The notes under the pieces were generated by a model, which was given only the letters and a program-made list of their open reading frames with translations, did no database searches and was not told the origin of the DNA. A DNA stretch of 64,000 bases from Tabrizicola flagellatus (GTDB taxonomy: Bacteria; Pseudomonadota; Alphaproteobacteria; Rhodobacterales; Rhodobacteraceae): assembly GCF_008271465.1 (NCBI RefSeq), contig NZ_VMDU01000001.1, positions 372,001 through 436,000 on the forward strand. The letters are read 5' to 3'. Numbering within the stretch: the first letter of the stretch is position 1; every line of letters begins with the position of its first letter. Of this stretch, positions 36,113-46,100 are shown one piece after another. The position numbers and the translations under genes are program-made.

Positions 36113-36654
36113 GGCGCAGCCTCGCGCGGCGCATCGGCATCATGGCGGCGGCGGGCCTCGGCAAGGTCTTGCGCGACGTCCGAGATCCGGGCGGGCGGCA
36201 GGGTCGGATAGACCGAGCCGATGCCATGCAGGCGCAGGAGCAGGTCTTCAAGGATCGCGAAGCTGGAGAGCCAGCCGCCCTGGTGGCCGCGCCAGTTTTC
36301 CTCGTCCGGGAAGCCGGTCTGGAGAAACTGCATGCGCGTGCCCTGCCCTTCGGGCGTGAAGCGCAGCGAAATGACGGATTGCACGCCGAACTGCGGGAAG
36401 AGGTAGGAAAGCACGAGCCGGTGGTCCGGCAGGATCTCGTGATAGGTGCCGTGGATCCAGTGCGGCTGGCCGTCCTTCTCCATGTTGAAGCGCCAGGTGC
36501 CGCCCGGGCGGAAGTCGATCTCGCAGGTGGCAAGGTGGTGGCCTTCCGGCCCCCACCAGGCCGAGACGAGGCGCGGGTCGGACCAGAGCGCGAAGGCGAA
36601 TGCGGGGGTGGCGTCCAGATGGCGGTCCAGCGCCAGAAGGTTCGGGTGGGTCAT
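36109..36654 (-). CDS. SRPBCC (AHSA1/START-like) domain protein A
   Basis: 181 residues. The helix-grip fold of the AHSA1 type is seen in FAFALWSDPRLVSAWWGPEGHHLATCEIDFRPGGTWRFNM, GTYHEILPDHRLVLSY, FTPEGQGTRMQFLQTGFPDEENWRGHQGGW. Such domains bind hydrophobic ligands in a deep cavity. It overlaps the next gene and the paralogue before it by four bases each. It is about one-third identical by eye to its upstream paralogue, indicating a local duplication. Confidence 0.85.
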   Translation of the reverse strand: MTHPNLLALDRHLDATPAFAFALWSDPRLVSAWWGPEGHHLATCEIDFRPGGTWRFNMEKDGQPHWIHGTYHEILPDHRLVLSYLFPQFGVQSVISLRFTPEGQGTRMQFLQTGFPDEENWRGHQGGWLSSFAILEDLLLRLHGIGSVYPTLPPARISDVAQDLAEARRRHDADAPREAAP

Positions 36655-37196
36655 TCGGCGGGCTCCTCGAACAGGCGGGCGCGGGCGGCCTGAAGATCGC
36701 GGGCGACACCGTCGAGGTGGGTCTTTTCCGGCAGCTTGGGCCAGATCGTCCCGACGCCGTGCATCGCCAGCAGCGCCTCGCCCATGACCTTGAGCGCGTT
36801 CGGCCAGCCGCGGGCGTGGTCGCTGCGGGCCTGGGCGTCGGGAAAGCCGGTCTGCAGGAAATCGACCCGCGTGCCCTCGCCTTCGGGGCTGAGTTCGACC
36901 GAGATCACCGAGAAGAAGTCGGTCCCGCGGAAGTGGTAGGAATAGACCAGCCGGCGGGCCGGTTGGACCTCGTGATAGGTGCCGCAGACATGTTCGGTGA
37001 TCGCGCCATTGACGTTGCGCAGCGACCAGTTGCCGCCCGGACGGAGATCGACGGCGACATCATGGGCGCGAAACCCGAAGGAAGAGCCGAACCAGTGCCG
37101 GATCAGCTCGGGCCGGGTCCAGATCGCCCAGACCAGGCCAGGGGGGCCGGCGAAGCTGCGCCTCAGGCGCAGGGCATTTTCGCTATTGTCGTCCAT
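36651..37196 (-). CDS. SRPBCC (AHSA1/START-like) domain protein B
   Basis: 181 residues, the same length as its downstream paralogue. Shared blocks are VWAIWTRPELIRHWFGSSFGFRAHDVAVDLRPGGNWSL, GTYHEVQPARRLVYSYHF, LSPEGEGTRVDFLQTGFPDAQARSDHARGWPNAL and the C-terminal VARDLQAARARLFEE. It overlaps the ArsR gene by 14 bases and the paralogue by four, so all are translated as a unit. In many bacteria such a protein is paired with an ArsR regulator; the ligand is not known. Confidence 0.85.
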   Translation of the reverse strand: MDDNSENALRLRRSFAGPPGLVWAIWTRPELIRHWFGSSFGFRAHDVAVDLRPGGNWSLRNVNGAITEHVCGTYHEVQPARRLVYSYHFRGTDFFSVISVELSPEGEGTRVDFLQTGFPDAQARSDHARGWPNALKVMGEALLAMHGVGTIWPKLPEKTHLDGVARDLQAARARLFEEPAE

Positions 37197-37527
37197 TCTT
37201 CGCAGCCTCCTCGTTCAGCCGGGCAATGAGCGCATCCATCCGGTCGAAGGCGCCCTCCCAGTACTTGCGGTAGTGGTCGATCCAGGCGCCGGCCAGTTGC
37301 AGCCCCCGCGGATCCAGATGCACCGGGCGGGTCCGCGACACCCGCTCCCGCCGGATCAGGCCGGCCTCTTCCAGCACCTTCAGGTGCTTGGAAATCCCGG
37401 GTTGCGACAGCCGGTTCGCGGCGACCAGCGCCGTCACCGACTGCGCACCCTCGGCGATCTGGGACAGGATGGCACGACGGGTGGGATCGGCCAGCGCCAG
37501 GAAGGTGCGTGACAGGGGATCGCTCAT
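37183..37527 (-). CDS. ArsR family winged-helix regulator
   Basis: 114 residues from ATG 37527 (MSDPLSRTFLALADPTRRAIL), which has GGGAGA five bases upstream; an ATG four codons earlier overlaps that site. The winged helix is typical: LADPTRRAILSQIAEGAQSVTALVAANRLSQPGISKHLKVLEEAGLIRRERVSRTRPVHLDP. The metal-binding ELCVCDL of true ArsR is absent, so it likely responds to something other than arsenite. It heads the SRPBCC cassette and probably represses it. Confidence 0.9.
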   Translation of the reverse strand: MSDPLSRTFLALADPTRRAILSQIAEGAQSVTALVAANRLSQPGISKHLKVLEEAGLIRRERVSRTRPVHLDPRGLQLAGAWIDHYRKYWEGAFDRMDALIARLNEEAAKNGRQ

Positions 37528-37538
37528 TCCATCTCCCA

Positions 37539-37563
37539 TTGGTTATATTTCTATTTGGTAATA
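37539..37563 (-). promoter_or_regulatory. Tandem repeat in front of arsR, possible operator
   Basis: TTGGTTATA (37539-37547) and TTGGTAATA (37555-37563) are direct repeats with one mismatch, 16 bases apart, in an AT-rich patch directly before the ribosome site of the ArsR gene. Autoregulation is a reasonable inference. Confidence 0.4.
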
Positions 37564-37814
37564 CTTTGGACGATCCGGCGCAAGCCGAATCACCTCCTCG
37601 GCGGAAATCTCTGTGCCGCCGGCCCACCGCGGCGGTGATGCCTGTAACAATGCGTGAGCGATAAGGATAAATCCTGCGGCTCGCACAACTTCAACCGCGA
37701 TGGGTAGTAGGCGGAAAATCATCGGTTTTTGCCGAATTGACTCCGAGCCGTCCGCGACCGGACACTTGACGTGCCCCGAAGCTGCCCCGGGGTGCTGCCA
37801 GACAGGTCCTGCCG

Positions 37815-39131
37815 ATGCGCCTGCCCCTTCTTCTTGCCGCGCTCTGCGCGGTAGCAGCCTGTGGCGAACCCGCCCAGGTCTCGAAAGGTGGCCCGACCGA
37901 GGAGATGGGCGTCGGCTTCGGTGCGCCGGGCGGCTATCGGCTGGCACCGGTGGCGGACACCGGCAGTTCGCTGACCCGCGACTTCATGGACCTGACCTTT
38001 GCGATGGAAAGCGGTCGGTCGCTGCAGACCTTCAGCCGCTTCGAGGGGCCGGTGACCGTGGCCATGACCGGGTCCGTTCCCGCAACCGCGTCCCGCGATC
38101 TGGCGGCCCTGCTTGGCAGGCTGCGCTCCGAGGCGGGGATCGACATCGCCCAGACTTCCGGCCCGGCCGCGATCACCGTAGAATTCACCGGCCGTTCCGA
38201 ACTGCGACGGCTGGCGCCGACGGCGGCCTGCTTCGTCGTGCCCAACGTCGGCTCGCTGGCCGAGTTCCGCCGCAAGCGCGGCACGGACGCGGTGGATTGG
38301 GCGCTGGTCACCCGGCGCGAGAGGGCGGCGATCTTCATTCCTGCCGACACCAGCCCGCAGGAGATCCGCGATTGCCTGCACGAGGAACTGGCCCAGGCGC
38401 TGGGCCCGCTGAACGACCTCTACCGGCTGACGGACAGCGTGTTCAACGACGACAACTTCCACTCGGTCCTGACCGGCTATGACATGGCGATCCTGCGGCT
38501 GACCTATTCGCCGCAGATCGCCAGCGGGATGAGCCTTGCCGAGGTCGCAGCACGACTTGGCACGGCGCCGGTCGCGCGGTCGGGAACGTCGCCGGACTGG
38601 ATCCGCGAGATCGAGACGGCGCTGGGTAGGACCGGATCGCCCGCAGCGCGCAAGGCGGCCGTCATCAGGGCGCTGGCGCTGGCCGAGGCGGCAGGCTGGC
38701 AGGACAACCGGCTGGCCTTCAGCCACTTTGCGCTAGGTCGCCTGATGGCCGCAAGCGATCCGGCGCGGGCGCAGGACGCCTTCCGCCGCGCTGCCGGTAT
38801 CTACTCCCGCCTGCCGGGCGCGGAGCTGCACCTTGCCCATGTCGACATGCAGATTGCCGTGCTGGCACTTGCCGGCGGCCTGCCCGAAGAGGCCGTGCGG
38901 CTTGCCGACCGGGCAATTCCGGTGGTGCGGCGGCATGACAATCCGGCGCTGCTCGCGTCGCTGATGCTGGTCAAGGCCGAGGCGTTGGAGGCGCTCGGCA
39001 ACCCGGCCGCTGCGGCGGCGCTGCGCATGGACAGCGCGCCCTACGCGCGCTATGGCTTCGGTTCGGAAGGCATGGTGCAAAGCCGGATGCGCAAAGTTGC
39101 AGCGGCGGCAGAAAGCGCCGAACGGGGCTGA
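37815..39131 (+). CDS. DUF2927 domain lipoprotein
   Basis: 438 residues. It starts with a lipoprotein signal peptide (MRLPLLLAALCAVAAC, lipobox VAAC, acylated Cys16). The signature of DUF2927 is clear: IRDCLHEELAQALGPLNDLYRLTDSVFNDDNFHSVLTGYDMAILRLTY; the HEELAQ stretch resembles a HExxxH-like metal site, which would suggest a peptidase, but this is unproven. The C-terminal third (about 270-430) is helical and repeat-like, as in TPR proteins. It is divergent from the arsR cassette. Confidence 0.85.
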   Translation: MRLPLLLAALCAVAACGEPAQVSKGGPTEEMGVGFGAPGGYRLAPVADTGSSLTRDFMDLTFAMESGRSLQTFSRFEGPVTVAMTGSVPATASRDLAALLGRLRSEAGIDIAQTSGPAAITVEFTGRSELRRLAPTAACFVVPNVGSLAEFRRKRGTDAVDWALVTRRERAAIFIPADTSPQEIRDCLHEELAQALGPLNDLYRLTDSVFNDDNFHSVLTGYDMAILRLTYSPQIASGMSLAEVAARLGTAPVARSGTSPDWIREIETALGRTGSPAARKAAVIRALALAEAAGWQDNRLAFSHFALGRLMAASDPARAQDAFRRAAGIYSRLPGAELHLAHVDMQIAVLALAGGLPEEAVRLADRAIPVVRRHDNPALLASLMLVKAEALEALGNPAAAAALRMDSAPYARYGFGSEGMVQSRMRKVAAAAESAERG

Positions 39132-39170
39132 GAGGGCGCGACACGGCATGCGCCCTGGAAATGGGGCGGC

Positions 39171-39341
39171 ATGTTCGTGATCGGCGGATTCCTTGTTGGC
39201 GCAATCGGCGGCGGTCTTCGGGCCAGGGCGCGGGGCGGAAAGCCGGCGGACATCCTGCAATACGCTTTCGTCCACGGGCTGATCTTCGCGATCATCGGCC
39301 TGTTCCTGACCATCTACCTCGACCGGATGTTGCGGGTCTGA
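39171..39341 (+). CDS. Small conserved membrane protein, 56 residues
   Basis: The product is MFVIGGFLVGAIGGG, then RARARGGKPADILQY, AFVHGLIFAIIGLFL and TIYLDRMLRV. Two hydrophobic helices flank a basic loop, giving a hairpin in the inner membrane. A purine-rich GGAAATGGGG precedes the ATG. It lies between the DUF2927 lipoprotein gene and the VWA gene on the same strand. Proteins of this size and pattern occur in other Rhodobacteraceae. The function is unknown. Confidence 0.7.
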   Translation: MFVIGGFLVGAIGGGLRARARGGKPADILQYAFVHGLIFAIIGLFLTIYLDRMLRV

Positions 39342-39433
39342 TGCCGGCGCGGGGTGCGGCAGTCCGAAGGCCAATACCGAGGCGCCCGGAAAGGGCCCGG
39401 CCGGATGACCTGGCAGGCACCGGGGGCTGAGCG

Positions 39434-40615
39434 GTGTTCCTCCCGTTCTTCCAGACCCTCAGGGAAGAGGCGGTGCCGGTCTCGCTGCGCGAGTTCCTGT
39501 CCTTTCTCGAGGCCATGGCGGCGGGGCTGGTGATCTACGACCCCGAGGGCTTCTACCACCTGGCCCGGCTGACCCTGGTCAAGGACGAACGCCACATCGA
39601 CCGTTTCGATCGGGCCTTCGCCCGCGCCTTCGCGGGGCTCGAGGCGGTGACGGCCGAACAGGTCCTGGCGGCGCTGGACCTGCCGCCGGACTGGCTGGAG
39701 AAGCTGGCCGAGCGGCATATGAGCGCCGAGGAACGGGCGGCGATCAAGGCGCTGGGCGGGTTCGACAAGCTTATGGAGACGCTGCGCCAGCGTCTGGCCG
39801 AACAGAAGGGCCGGCACCAGGGCGGCTCGAAATGGATCGGCACCGCCGGGACCTCGCCCTTCGGCGCCTGGGGCTACAACCCCGAAGGCGTGCGCATCGG
39901 GCAGGAGGAAAGCCGGCACCGCCGCGCGGTCAAGGTCTGGGACCGGCGCGAGTTCCGCAACCTCGACGGCGACGCCGAGATCGGCACCCGCACGATGAAG
40001 CTCGCCCTGCGTCGTCTGCGCCGCTGGGCGCGCGAGGGGGCGGCCGAGGAGCTGGACCTCGACGGCACGATCCGCGCAACGGCGGCACAGGGCTGGCTGG
40101 ACGTGCAGACCCGGCCGGAACGACGGAACGCGGTGAAGGTGCTCCTGTTCCTCGACATCGGCGGGTCGATGGACCCCCATGTTCGGGTGATGGAGGAGCT
40201 GTTCACCGCCGCGAAGGCCGAGTTCCGGCATCTGGAGGTCTTCTACTTCCACAACTGCGTCTATGAAGGGCTCTGGCGCGACAACCGCCGCCGCTGGGAC
40301 CACCAGACCCCGACCTGGGAGGTGATCCGCACCTATGGCGCGGACTGGCGGCTGATCCTCGTCGGCGACGCGGCCATGTCGCCCTACGAGATCACCCATC
40401 CCGGCGGCGCGAATGAACACTGGAACCGCGAGGCGGGCGAGGTCTGGCTGCGCCGGCTGCGCGCACAGTGGCCGCATCACCTGTGGATCAACCCGGTCGA
40501 GGAGCGGGCCTGGGGCCATACACGGTCCACCGCACTGATCCGAGAGATCTTCGAGGGACGGATGGTGCCGATGACGCTGGACGGGCTGGCGCGCGGGATC
40601 AGGGAGTTGCGATGA
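39434..40615 (+). CDS. VWA domain protein, CoxE-like
   Basis: 393 residues, starting with GTG. The N-terminal part (FFQTLREEAVPVSLREFLSFLEAM) and the central region are those of the CoxE family; the von Willebrand A domain from about residue 235 begins VKVLLFLDIGGSMDPHVRVMEELF. The MIDAS motif is DxGxS rather than the usual DxSxS. With a MoxR ATPase such proteins mature metalloenzymes, as in CoxD/CoxE of CO dehydrogenase. The likely MoxR partner is at 34.8 kb. The stop overlaps the start of the next gene (ATGA). Confidence 0.9.
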   Translation: MFLPFFQTLREEAVPVSLREFLSFLEAMAAGLVIYDPEGFYHLARLTLVKDERHIDRFDRAFARAFAGLEAVTAEQVLAALDLPPDWLEKLAERHMSAEERAAIKALGGFDKLMETLRQRLAEQKGRHQGGSKWIGTAGTSPFGAWGYNPEGVRIGQEESRHRRAVKVWDRREFRNLDGDAEIGTRTMKLALRRLRRWAREGAAEELDLDGTIRATAAQGWLDVQTRPERRNAVKVLLFLDIGGSMDPHVRVMEELFTAAKAEFRHLEVFYFHNCVYEGLWRDNRRRWDHQTPTWEVIRTYGADWRLILVGDAAMSPYEITHPGGANEHWNREAGEVWLRRLRAQWPHHLWINPVEERAWGHTRSTALIREIFEGRMVPMTLDGLARGIRELR

Positions 40616-40965
40616 AACGGTTTCTGGACCTGTGGCGCGCGCGGCCGGTGCTGGGCTCGGCCTTCCTTATGGCCTGCGCGGTGACGCTGTTCTTCGCCGG
40701 GCGACTGACGGTTTTCACCGTCTATTGGGCCACCCATCGCGAGGTGCCGGTGCAGGGCTGGATGACCGTGGGCTATGTCGCGCGGTCCTGGGGCCTGGAC
40801 CCGCGCGCGCTGGACGCCGAGGCCGGCCTGCCCCCGCCCGAGGTCAAGGGGCACCCGCAGCCCCTGGCCGAGATCGCCAAGGCGCGCGGCGTGCCGGTGA
40901 CCGAGGTGATCGCCGAGGTCGAGGCGGCCATTGCCCGGCTGAAGGCGCAAGAGGCGACGGAATGA
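40612..40965 (+). CDS. Small membrane-anchored protein coupled to the VWA gene
   Basis: 117 residues. One membrane helix (LGSAFLMACAVTLFFAGRLTVFTVYW, about 14-40) is followed by a soluble part with WMTVGYVARSWGLDPRALDAEAGLPPPEVKGHPQPLAEIAKARGVPVTEVIAEVEAAIARLK. The last 50 residues look like a small helical SAM/HTH-type bundle. It overlaps the VWA gene and the DedA gene by four bases each, so the three proteins are made in step. I know no function. Confidence 0.8.
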   Translation: MKRFLDLWRARPVLGSAFLMACAVTLFFAGRLTVFTVYWATHREVPVQGWMTVGYVARSWGLDPRALDAEAGLPPPEVKGHPQPLAEIAKARGVPVTEVIAEVEAAIARLKAQEATE

Positions 40966-41576
40966 CCGACTGGCTGCTGGGCCTGGTGCCACAATACGGG
41001 CTGTGGCTGCTGGCGGCGACGACCTTCCTGTCCTGCCTCGCGCTGCCGATTCCGGCCTCGATCCTGATGCTGACGGCGGGGGGCTTCGCGGCGGCGGGCG
41101 ACCTGGTGCTGTGGCAGGCCTTCGCGGCGGCGGCGGCGGGGGGGATCGCGGGGGATCAGCTGGGCTATTGGGCAGGCCGGGGCCTCGGGGCGGCGGTCCT
41201 GTCGCGGCTGCGCGCAGATCCGGCGCGCGACCGGCTGCTGGCCAGGGCCGATGCGATGATGGACCGCAGGGGGCTGGTCGCGGTGTTCCTGACGCGATGG
41301 CTGCTCAGCCCTCTGGGGCCTTACGTCAACCTGGTCGCCGGCACCGCGCGCTATGGCTGGATGCGCTTCTCCCTCGCGGGGGTAGCGGGCGAGGCGGTCT
41401 GGGCGGGCCTTTACGTCGGCACGGGCTATGGTTTCGCCGGAAACATAGCAGCGGCGAACCAGGCGATCGGCTCGGCGCTGGGCATGATCGGCGGCGCGGG
41501 CGCGGTCGTGGCGCTGGGCTACTGGCTCTTCGGGTCCGCCACAGGACAGGCGGCTTTGCGCGACCGGAACGGCTGA
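40962..41576 (+). CDS. DedA family membrane protein
   Basis: 204 residues from ATG 40962. Four to five membrane segments are visible. DedA/VTT features are present: SCLALPIPASILMLTAGGFAAAGDL, the GDQLGYWAGRGLG segment with the acidic residue, and the re-entrant VFLTRWLLSPLGPYVNLVAGTARYGWMRF motif with conserved Arg and Pro. The family includes phospholipid scramblase/flippase-like proteins recycling undecaprenyl phosphate. Here it is at the end of a coupled gene trio. Confidence 0.88.
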   Translation: MTDWLLGLVPQYGLWLLAATTFLSCLALPIPASILMLTAGGFAAAGDLVLWQAFAAAAAGGIAGDQLGYWAGRGLGAAVLSRLRADPARDRLLARADAMMDRRGLVAVFLTRWLLSPLGPYVNLVAGTARYGWMRFSLAGVAGEAVWAGLYVGTGYGFAGNIAAANQAIGSALGMIGGAGAVVALGYWLFGSATGQAALRDRNG

Positions 41577-41589
41577 CTATATTGCGGCG

Positions 41590-42276
41590 ATGAGCAAGCT
41601 CCTCCTCCCCCTGGTCCTGGTCGTCGGCTACGCGCTTCTGATGATGCGCTTTTCGGTCTGGCGCACGCGGAAGATGCTGGAAGAGAACTCGCGGCCGCTG
41701 ACCGACCCCTCGATAACGCGGCTTGCCGACCGGATGGCCGCGGCGCTGGGCATCCCCGGGATCGAGGTCAACGTCTTCGAGGTGGACGCGGTGAATGGCC
41801 TGGCCTCGCCGGACGGGAGGATCTACCTCACGCGCGGGTTCCTGAACCGCAAGGCGCGGGGCGAGGTGACGCCCGAGGAACTGGCCTCGGTCATCGCGCA
41901 CGAGATGGGCCATGTGGCGCAGGGCCACATGCGGCGACGGATGATCGACTTCACCGGGCAGAACGCGGTCTTCGTGATGCTGTCGGCGATTCTGAACCGC
42001 TTCCTGCCCTTCATCGGCATATGGATCGCCAACCTGATCTCGACCGCACTGATGGCGCGGCTGTCGCGGCGTGACGAGTTCGAGGCGGATGCCTGGGCCA
42101 GTGCGCTTCTGATCAAGTCGGGCATCGGCACCGGGCCGCAGAAAAGCCTGTTCCGCAAGCTCGAGGCGCTGACGCAGAACCGGGCCGAGGGCATCCCGGC
42201 CTGGCTCCTCAGCCACCCCAGGACCGAGGAGCGCATCGCCGCCATCGAGGCGAACGAGGCGCGCTGGCTCGGGTAA
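41590..42276 (+). CDS. M48 family metalloprotease, membrane-associated
   Basis: 228 residues. An N-terminal hydrophobic segment (LLLPLVLVVGYALLMMRF) anchors it. The zinc motif HEMGH is at residues 104-108 and the third ligand is in DEFEADAWA. Other M48 features are NVFEVDAVNGLASPDGRIYLTRG and LSHPRTEERIAAI. It is like HtpX/BepA-type proteases of envelope quality control, but shorter than HtpX and with a different membrane layout. It starts 13 bases after the DedA gene, possibly in the same transcript. Confidence 0.88.
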   Translation: MSKLLLPLVLVVGYALLMMRFSVWRTRKMLEENSRPLTDPSITRLADRMAAALGIPGIEVNVFEVDAVNGLASPDGRIYLTRGFLNRKARGEVTPEELASVIAHEMGHVAQGHMRRRMIDFTGQNAVFVMLSAILNRFLPFIGIWIANLISTALMARLSRRDEFEADAWASALLIKSGIGTGPQKSLFRKLEALTQNRAEGIPAWLLSHPRTEERIAAIEANEARWLG

Positions 42277-42336
42277 CATTGGCAAAGCCCGGCCCAGGCT
42301 GTAGGACGGCGGGGCGACCGCTGCGGGGGGCTGGAT

Positions 42337-43179
42337 TTGGGAACGATCGACGGGCTGCCGCCGTTGCGCGAGGTGATCCGGGCGCATGACCTGGTGGCGA
42401 AGAAGCAGTTGGGGCAGAATTTCCTGCTGGACCTGAACCTGACCGCCAAGATCGCGCGGGCGGCGGGCGACCTGACGGGCTGCGACGTGCTGGAGGTCGG
42501 CCCCGGCCCCGGCGGCCTGACGCGGGGGCTTCTGGCCGAGGGCGCACGGCACGTGGTGGCGGTGGAGAAGGACGCCCGCGCCCTGCCCGCCCTGGCCGAG
42601 ATCGCGGCGGCCTGTCCGGGGCGGCTGACGGTGCTGCATGGCGACGCGCTGGAACTGGACCTGGCGCAACACCTGACGCCCCCGGTCAAGATCGTCGCCA
42701 ACCTGCCCTACAACGTGGGCACGGAACTCCTGATCCGCTGGCTGACGCCCGAGACCTGGCCGCCCCTGTGGTCCAGCCTGACGCTGATGTTCCAGAAGGA
42801 GGTGGCCGAGCGCATCGTCGCAAGGCCCCGGACCGAGCATTACGGGCGGCTGGCGCTTCTGGCCCAGTATCGCTGCGAGGCGCGGATCGTGATGACCCTG
42901 CCGCCCGAGGCCTTTACCCCCGCGCCCAAGGTCCATTCCGCCGTCGTGCAGCTGACCGCCCTGCCCCAGCCGCTATACCCTTGCGATTTCGGGGTGCTGC
43001 AACGGATCACCGCCATGGCCTTCAACCAGCGCCGCAAGATGCTGCGCGCCAGCCTGAAAGGCCTGCACCCCGAGATCGGGACGCTTCTGGACAGCGTTGG
43101 CATCCCGCCGACCGCTCGGGCCGAGGAAATCGGGCTTGAGGGATTCTGCGCCCTGGCGCGGGCGGTGGCCGAGGATTGA
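42337..43179 (+). CDS. rsmA: 16S rRNA (adenine(1518)-N(6)/adenine(1519)-N(6))-dimethyltransferase
   Basis: 280 residues from TTG 42337; the resulting [19 protein letters not shown] matches the family start. It dimethylates A1518 and A1519 of 16S rRNA late in 30S assembly. SAM motif I is [17 protein letters not shown] (about 50-66), motif II VVAVEKD, and motif [16 protein letters not shown], the NLPY catalytic block. [11 protein letters not shown] is the N-terminal RNA-binding signature. It converges with the large histidine kinase gene, 12 bases apart. Confidence 0.96.
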   Translation: MGTIDGLPPLREVIRAHDLVAKKQLGQNFLLDLNLTAKIARAAGDLTGCDVLEVGPGPGGLTRGLLAEGARHVVAVEKDARALPALAEIAAACPGRLTVLHGDALELDLAQHLTPPVKIVANLPYNVGTELLIRWLTPETWPPLWSSLTLMFQKEVAERIVARPRTEHYGRLALLAQYRCEARIVMTLPPEAFTPAPKVHSAVVQLTALPQPLYPCDFGVLQRITAMAFNQRRKMLRASLKGLHPEIGTLLDSVGIPPTARAEEIGLEGFCALARAVAED

Positions 43180-43191
43180 GCGGCCATTGGC

Positions 43192-46100
43192 CTAGCCGGA
43201 TCCCGGCGCCGCCCCCCCCGCAAGGCCGAGATCCAGCGCCGCGCCCAGCATTTCCAGCCGGATCGGCTTGGCAACGACTGCAGAGAACCCGCGGCCGAGG
43301 TAATCCTCGACCTGATGAGTCATCACGTTCGCCGTCACCGCAACCGCGCGTGGCAGGGGTTTTCCAAGCGCGCGCGCAAGATCGTTCAGCGCATGCAGGG
43401 TCTCTATCCCATCCATGACAGGCATCGCGATATCGAGCAGCACGGCATCGAAATCCTCGCCCCGGAAGCGTTCGAGCGCCTCGGAGCCGTGTTCCACGAT
43501 CACGGCCTCCACCCCCAGCGCCTGCAGCATGCTGTGAAGGATGATGCGATTGGTGGCATTGTCCTCGGCCGCCAGCACCCGGATTCCGGGAAGGCGCAGC
43601 GAGCCGTTGTCGTCGCTGCGCTCTGCGGCGCGGTCGAGGACCGGGACCTTCAGCCAGACGCGGGCCGTCACGCCCTGCCCCTGAACCGAGGTCAGTGCCA
43701 CGTCCCCGCCCATCAGCCGCGCCAGCCGCCGCACGATGGGCAGGCCGAGACCGGTTCCGACATGGCTGCGACGCGATCCACCCATGCCCTGCGAGAATTC
43801 ATCGAAGGCCCTGGCGATCTCGGCCTGCGACATGCCGATTCCGGTGTCGCTGACCCGGATGACGATCGCGTCGCGATCCGCGCAGTCGATCTCGACCCTG
43901 ACCTCGCCCCGGTCAGTGAACTTCAGCGCATTGCCGATCAGGTTGTGCAGGATCTGGATCAGCCGCTTCTCGTCGCCGAGCCGGATCTCCTCGGCCGATC
44001 CCCCGATGCAGCGCGCCTGGAGCCGGATACCTCTTTCGTCGGCGGCGACCTGGTGCAGGGCGGTGACACGGAACAGCACCTCGGCCAGTCGGATCGGCCG
44101 CGGGTCCAGCACCATGCGCCCCGCCTCGATCTTGGCGAGGTCGAGAATGTCGTTGATGACACCCAGAAGATGCTCGCCGGAATCGCTGATGACCCGGACC
44201 ATGGCCTGTTCGGTCGGATCGGTCAGCCGGCCGGCCAGCACCGCCGCCATGCCGAGCACGCCGTTCAGGGGCGTGCGGATCTCGTGGCTCATCGCGGCCA
44301 GGAAATCGGACTTGGCGCGGTTCGCGGTTTCGGCGGCGGTCATCGCGGCGCGCAGGCGGGCCTCGGCCTCCATCTCGTCGGTGATGTCGGTGAATGTGCA
44401 GACCACGGCCAGATCGGTATCCGCCGCGGAGAGCCGGGCCGAGGTGACCGCTACGCAACGGGTTTCGCCCGAAGGCCAGATCAGGCGATGACGCAGCTCG
44501 TGCATGCCCGGCTGTCCGGCCAGCGCGCGCACCACGGGAAGATCGGCACGGTCGAGAGGTTCGCCCGCCAGGCCGCAGACCGAGGCGGAGTCGAGCAGCG
44601 CAAGCAGGCTGTCTCCGGCATTGACCGTGCGCCCCAGGACCCGGGCCGCAGCAGCATTGGTGAAGAGCACGCAGCCCGTTCCGTCCACCACCACGATGCC
44701 CGAAACCGAGGCCTCCATCACGCGCGCCAGGGTGTCGCGTTCGCGGGCCAGCGCCGCCTCCAGCGCCTTGGCCGGCGAGATGTCGAGGTTGATGCCGCTG
44801 GTGCGGACCGGCCGGCCCTCGTCGTCCCATTCGGACACCTGCGTCCGGGTCAGCACCCAGACCCAGTGCCCGAAGCGGTGCCGCAGGCGCACCTCGTGCT
44901 CGACCTGCCACTGGCCCGCATCGAAACTGTCCCGCTCGTGGGCGATGAGATCCCTGGCATCATCGGGGTGCAGCATGCCGAGCCAGCCTTCCAGCGGCAG
45001 CGGGTTCAGCTCCACCGCCTCATAGCCGAGGATCTCGGCCCAGCGGTCGCTGACCAGGGTGACGCCGGTGCGCAGATCGTGTTCCCAGGTGCCGACCTGG
45101 GTGCCGTCGATCACCTGGCTGAGCTTCAGTTCGGCCTCGGCCTGGGTCGAGACATCCAGCGTGATCCCCGAGATCCGGCGCGGGCTGCCATCGGCCCAGC
45201 GAAGCGCGACATGGCCCCGCGTCAGCAGCCAGAGCCAGCCTCCGTTCGCGTGCCGCATCCGGCAGCGCAGGGAAAAGTCGTCGTGCCCCTCCAGGAAGAC
45301 CTGCCGCTGCACCGTCACCACGGCCTGACGGTCCTCGGGATGGATCAGTTCGATGAGGGCGTCGAGACCCACGGTCTGGTCCAGCCCCAGCATCGCGCCC
45401 CAGCGGTCGTTGATGGCGCTGAAGCCCTGCCCCGCGTCCCAGTCCCAGACCGCGATCTCGCCGCCATCGACCACCTGCTGCAGGCGCCGGTCGGACAGGC
45501 GGCGCGCGGTCACGTCCTCGTAGAGCCCCACCGTCTCGCGCGCAGGCGTCGCGCGCTCGCGCACCCAGATCAGACGGCCGTCGGCGAAGGCATCCTCGTT
45601 GTCCCAGACCTCGGTCAGCGGCCGGTTCAGACGTCGCTGGAGATTCTCGTCGTCGCGCTCGCCCGGCGCGCCGAAGACGCCGCGCTCGATGGCAGCGCGC
45701 AGCAGGTCGTCATACAGCGCGCCTTCGCAGATCAGGTCGGCGATGCGGCTGAACACCCGGACATAGGGCGTGTTCCACAGGACCAGCCGGTCATCCGCAT
45801 CGAAGATGGCAAAGCCGTCGTCGAGCGCCTCGATCGCAGCGAGGAGCCGCGCCTTCGTCGCGGCAAGGGCCTGACTTTCGGCCTGCAGCGCGGCCTCCTT
45901 TGCGCGCACCTCGGTCACGTCCTCGATCAGCGACCAGACCAGCCGCCGCCCGTCTGGATCGACGCTGAGAAAGCAGCGTACGATGGCAGGGAAGGCCGTT
46001 CCATCGGCGCGGCGGAACCGTGCTTCGACTGGACCGTAGCTGCTGGTCGCCTTGAGCGAGGCCACCGACTGTTCGATAACCCAGGCACTTTCCTGCGGCA

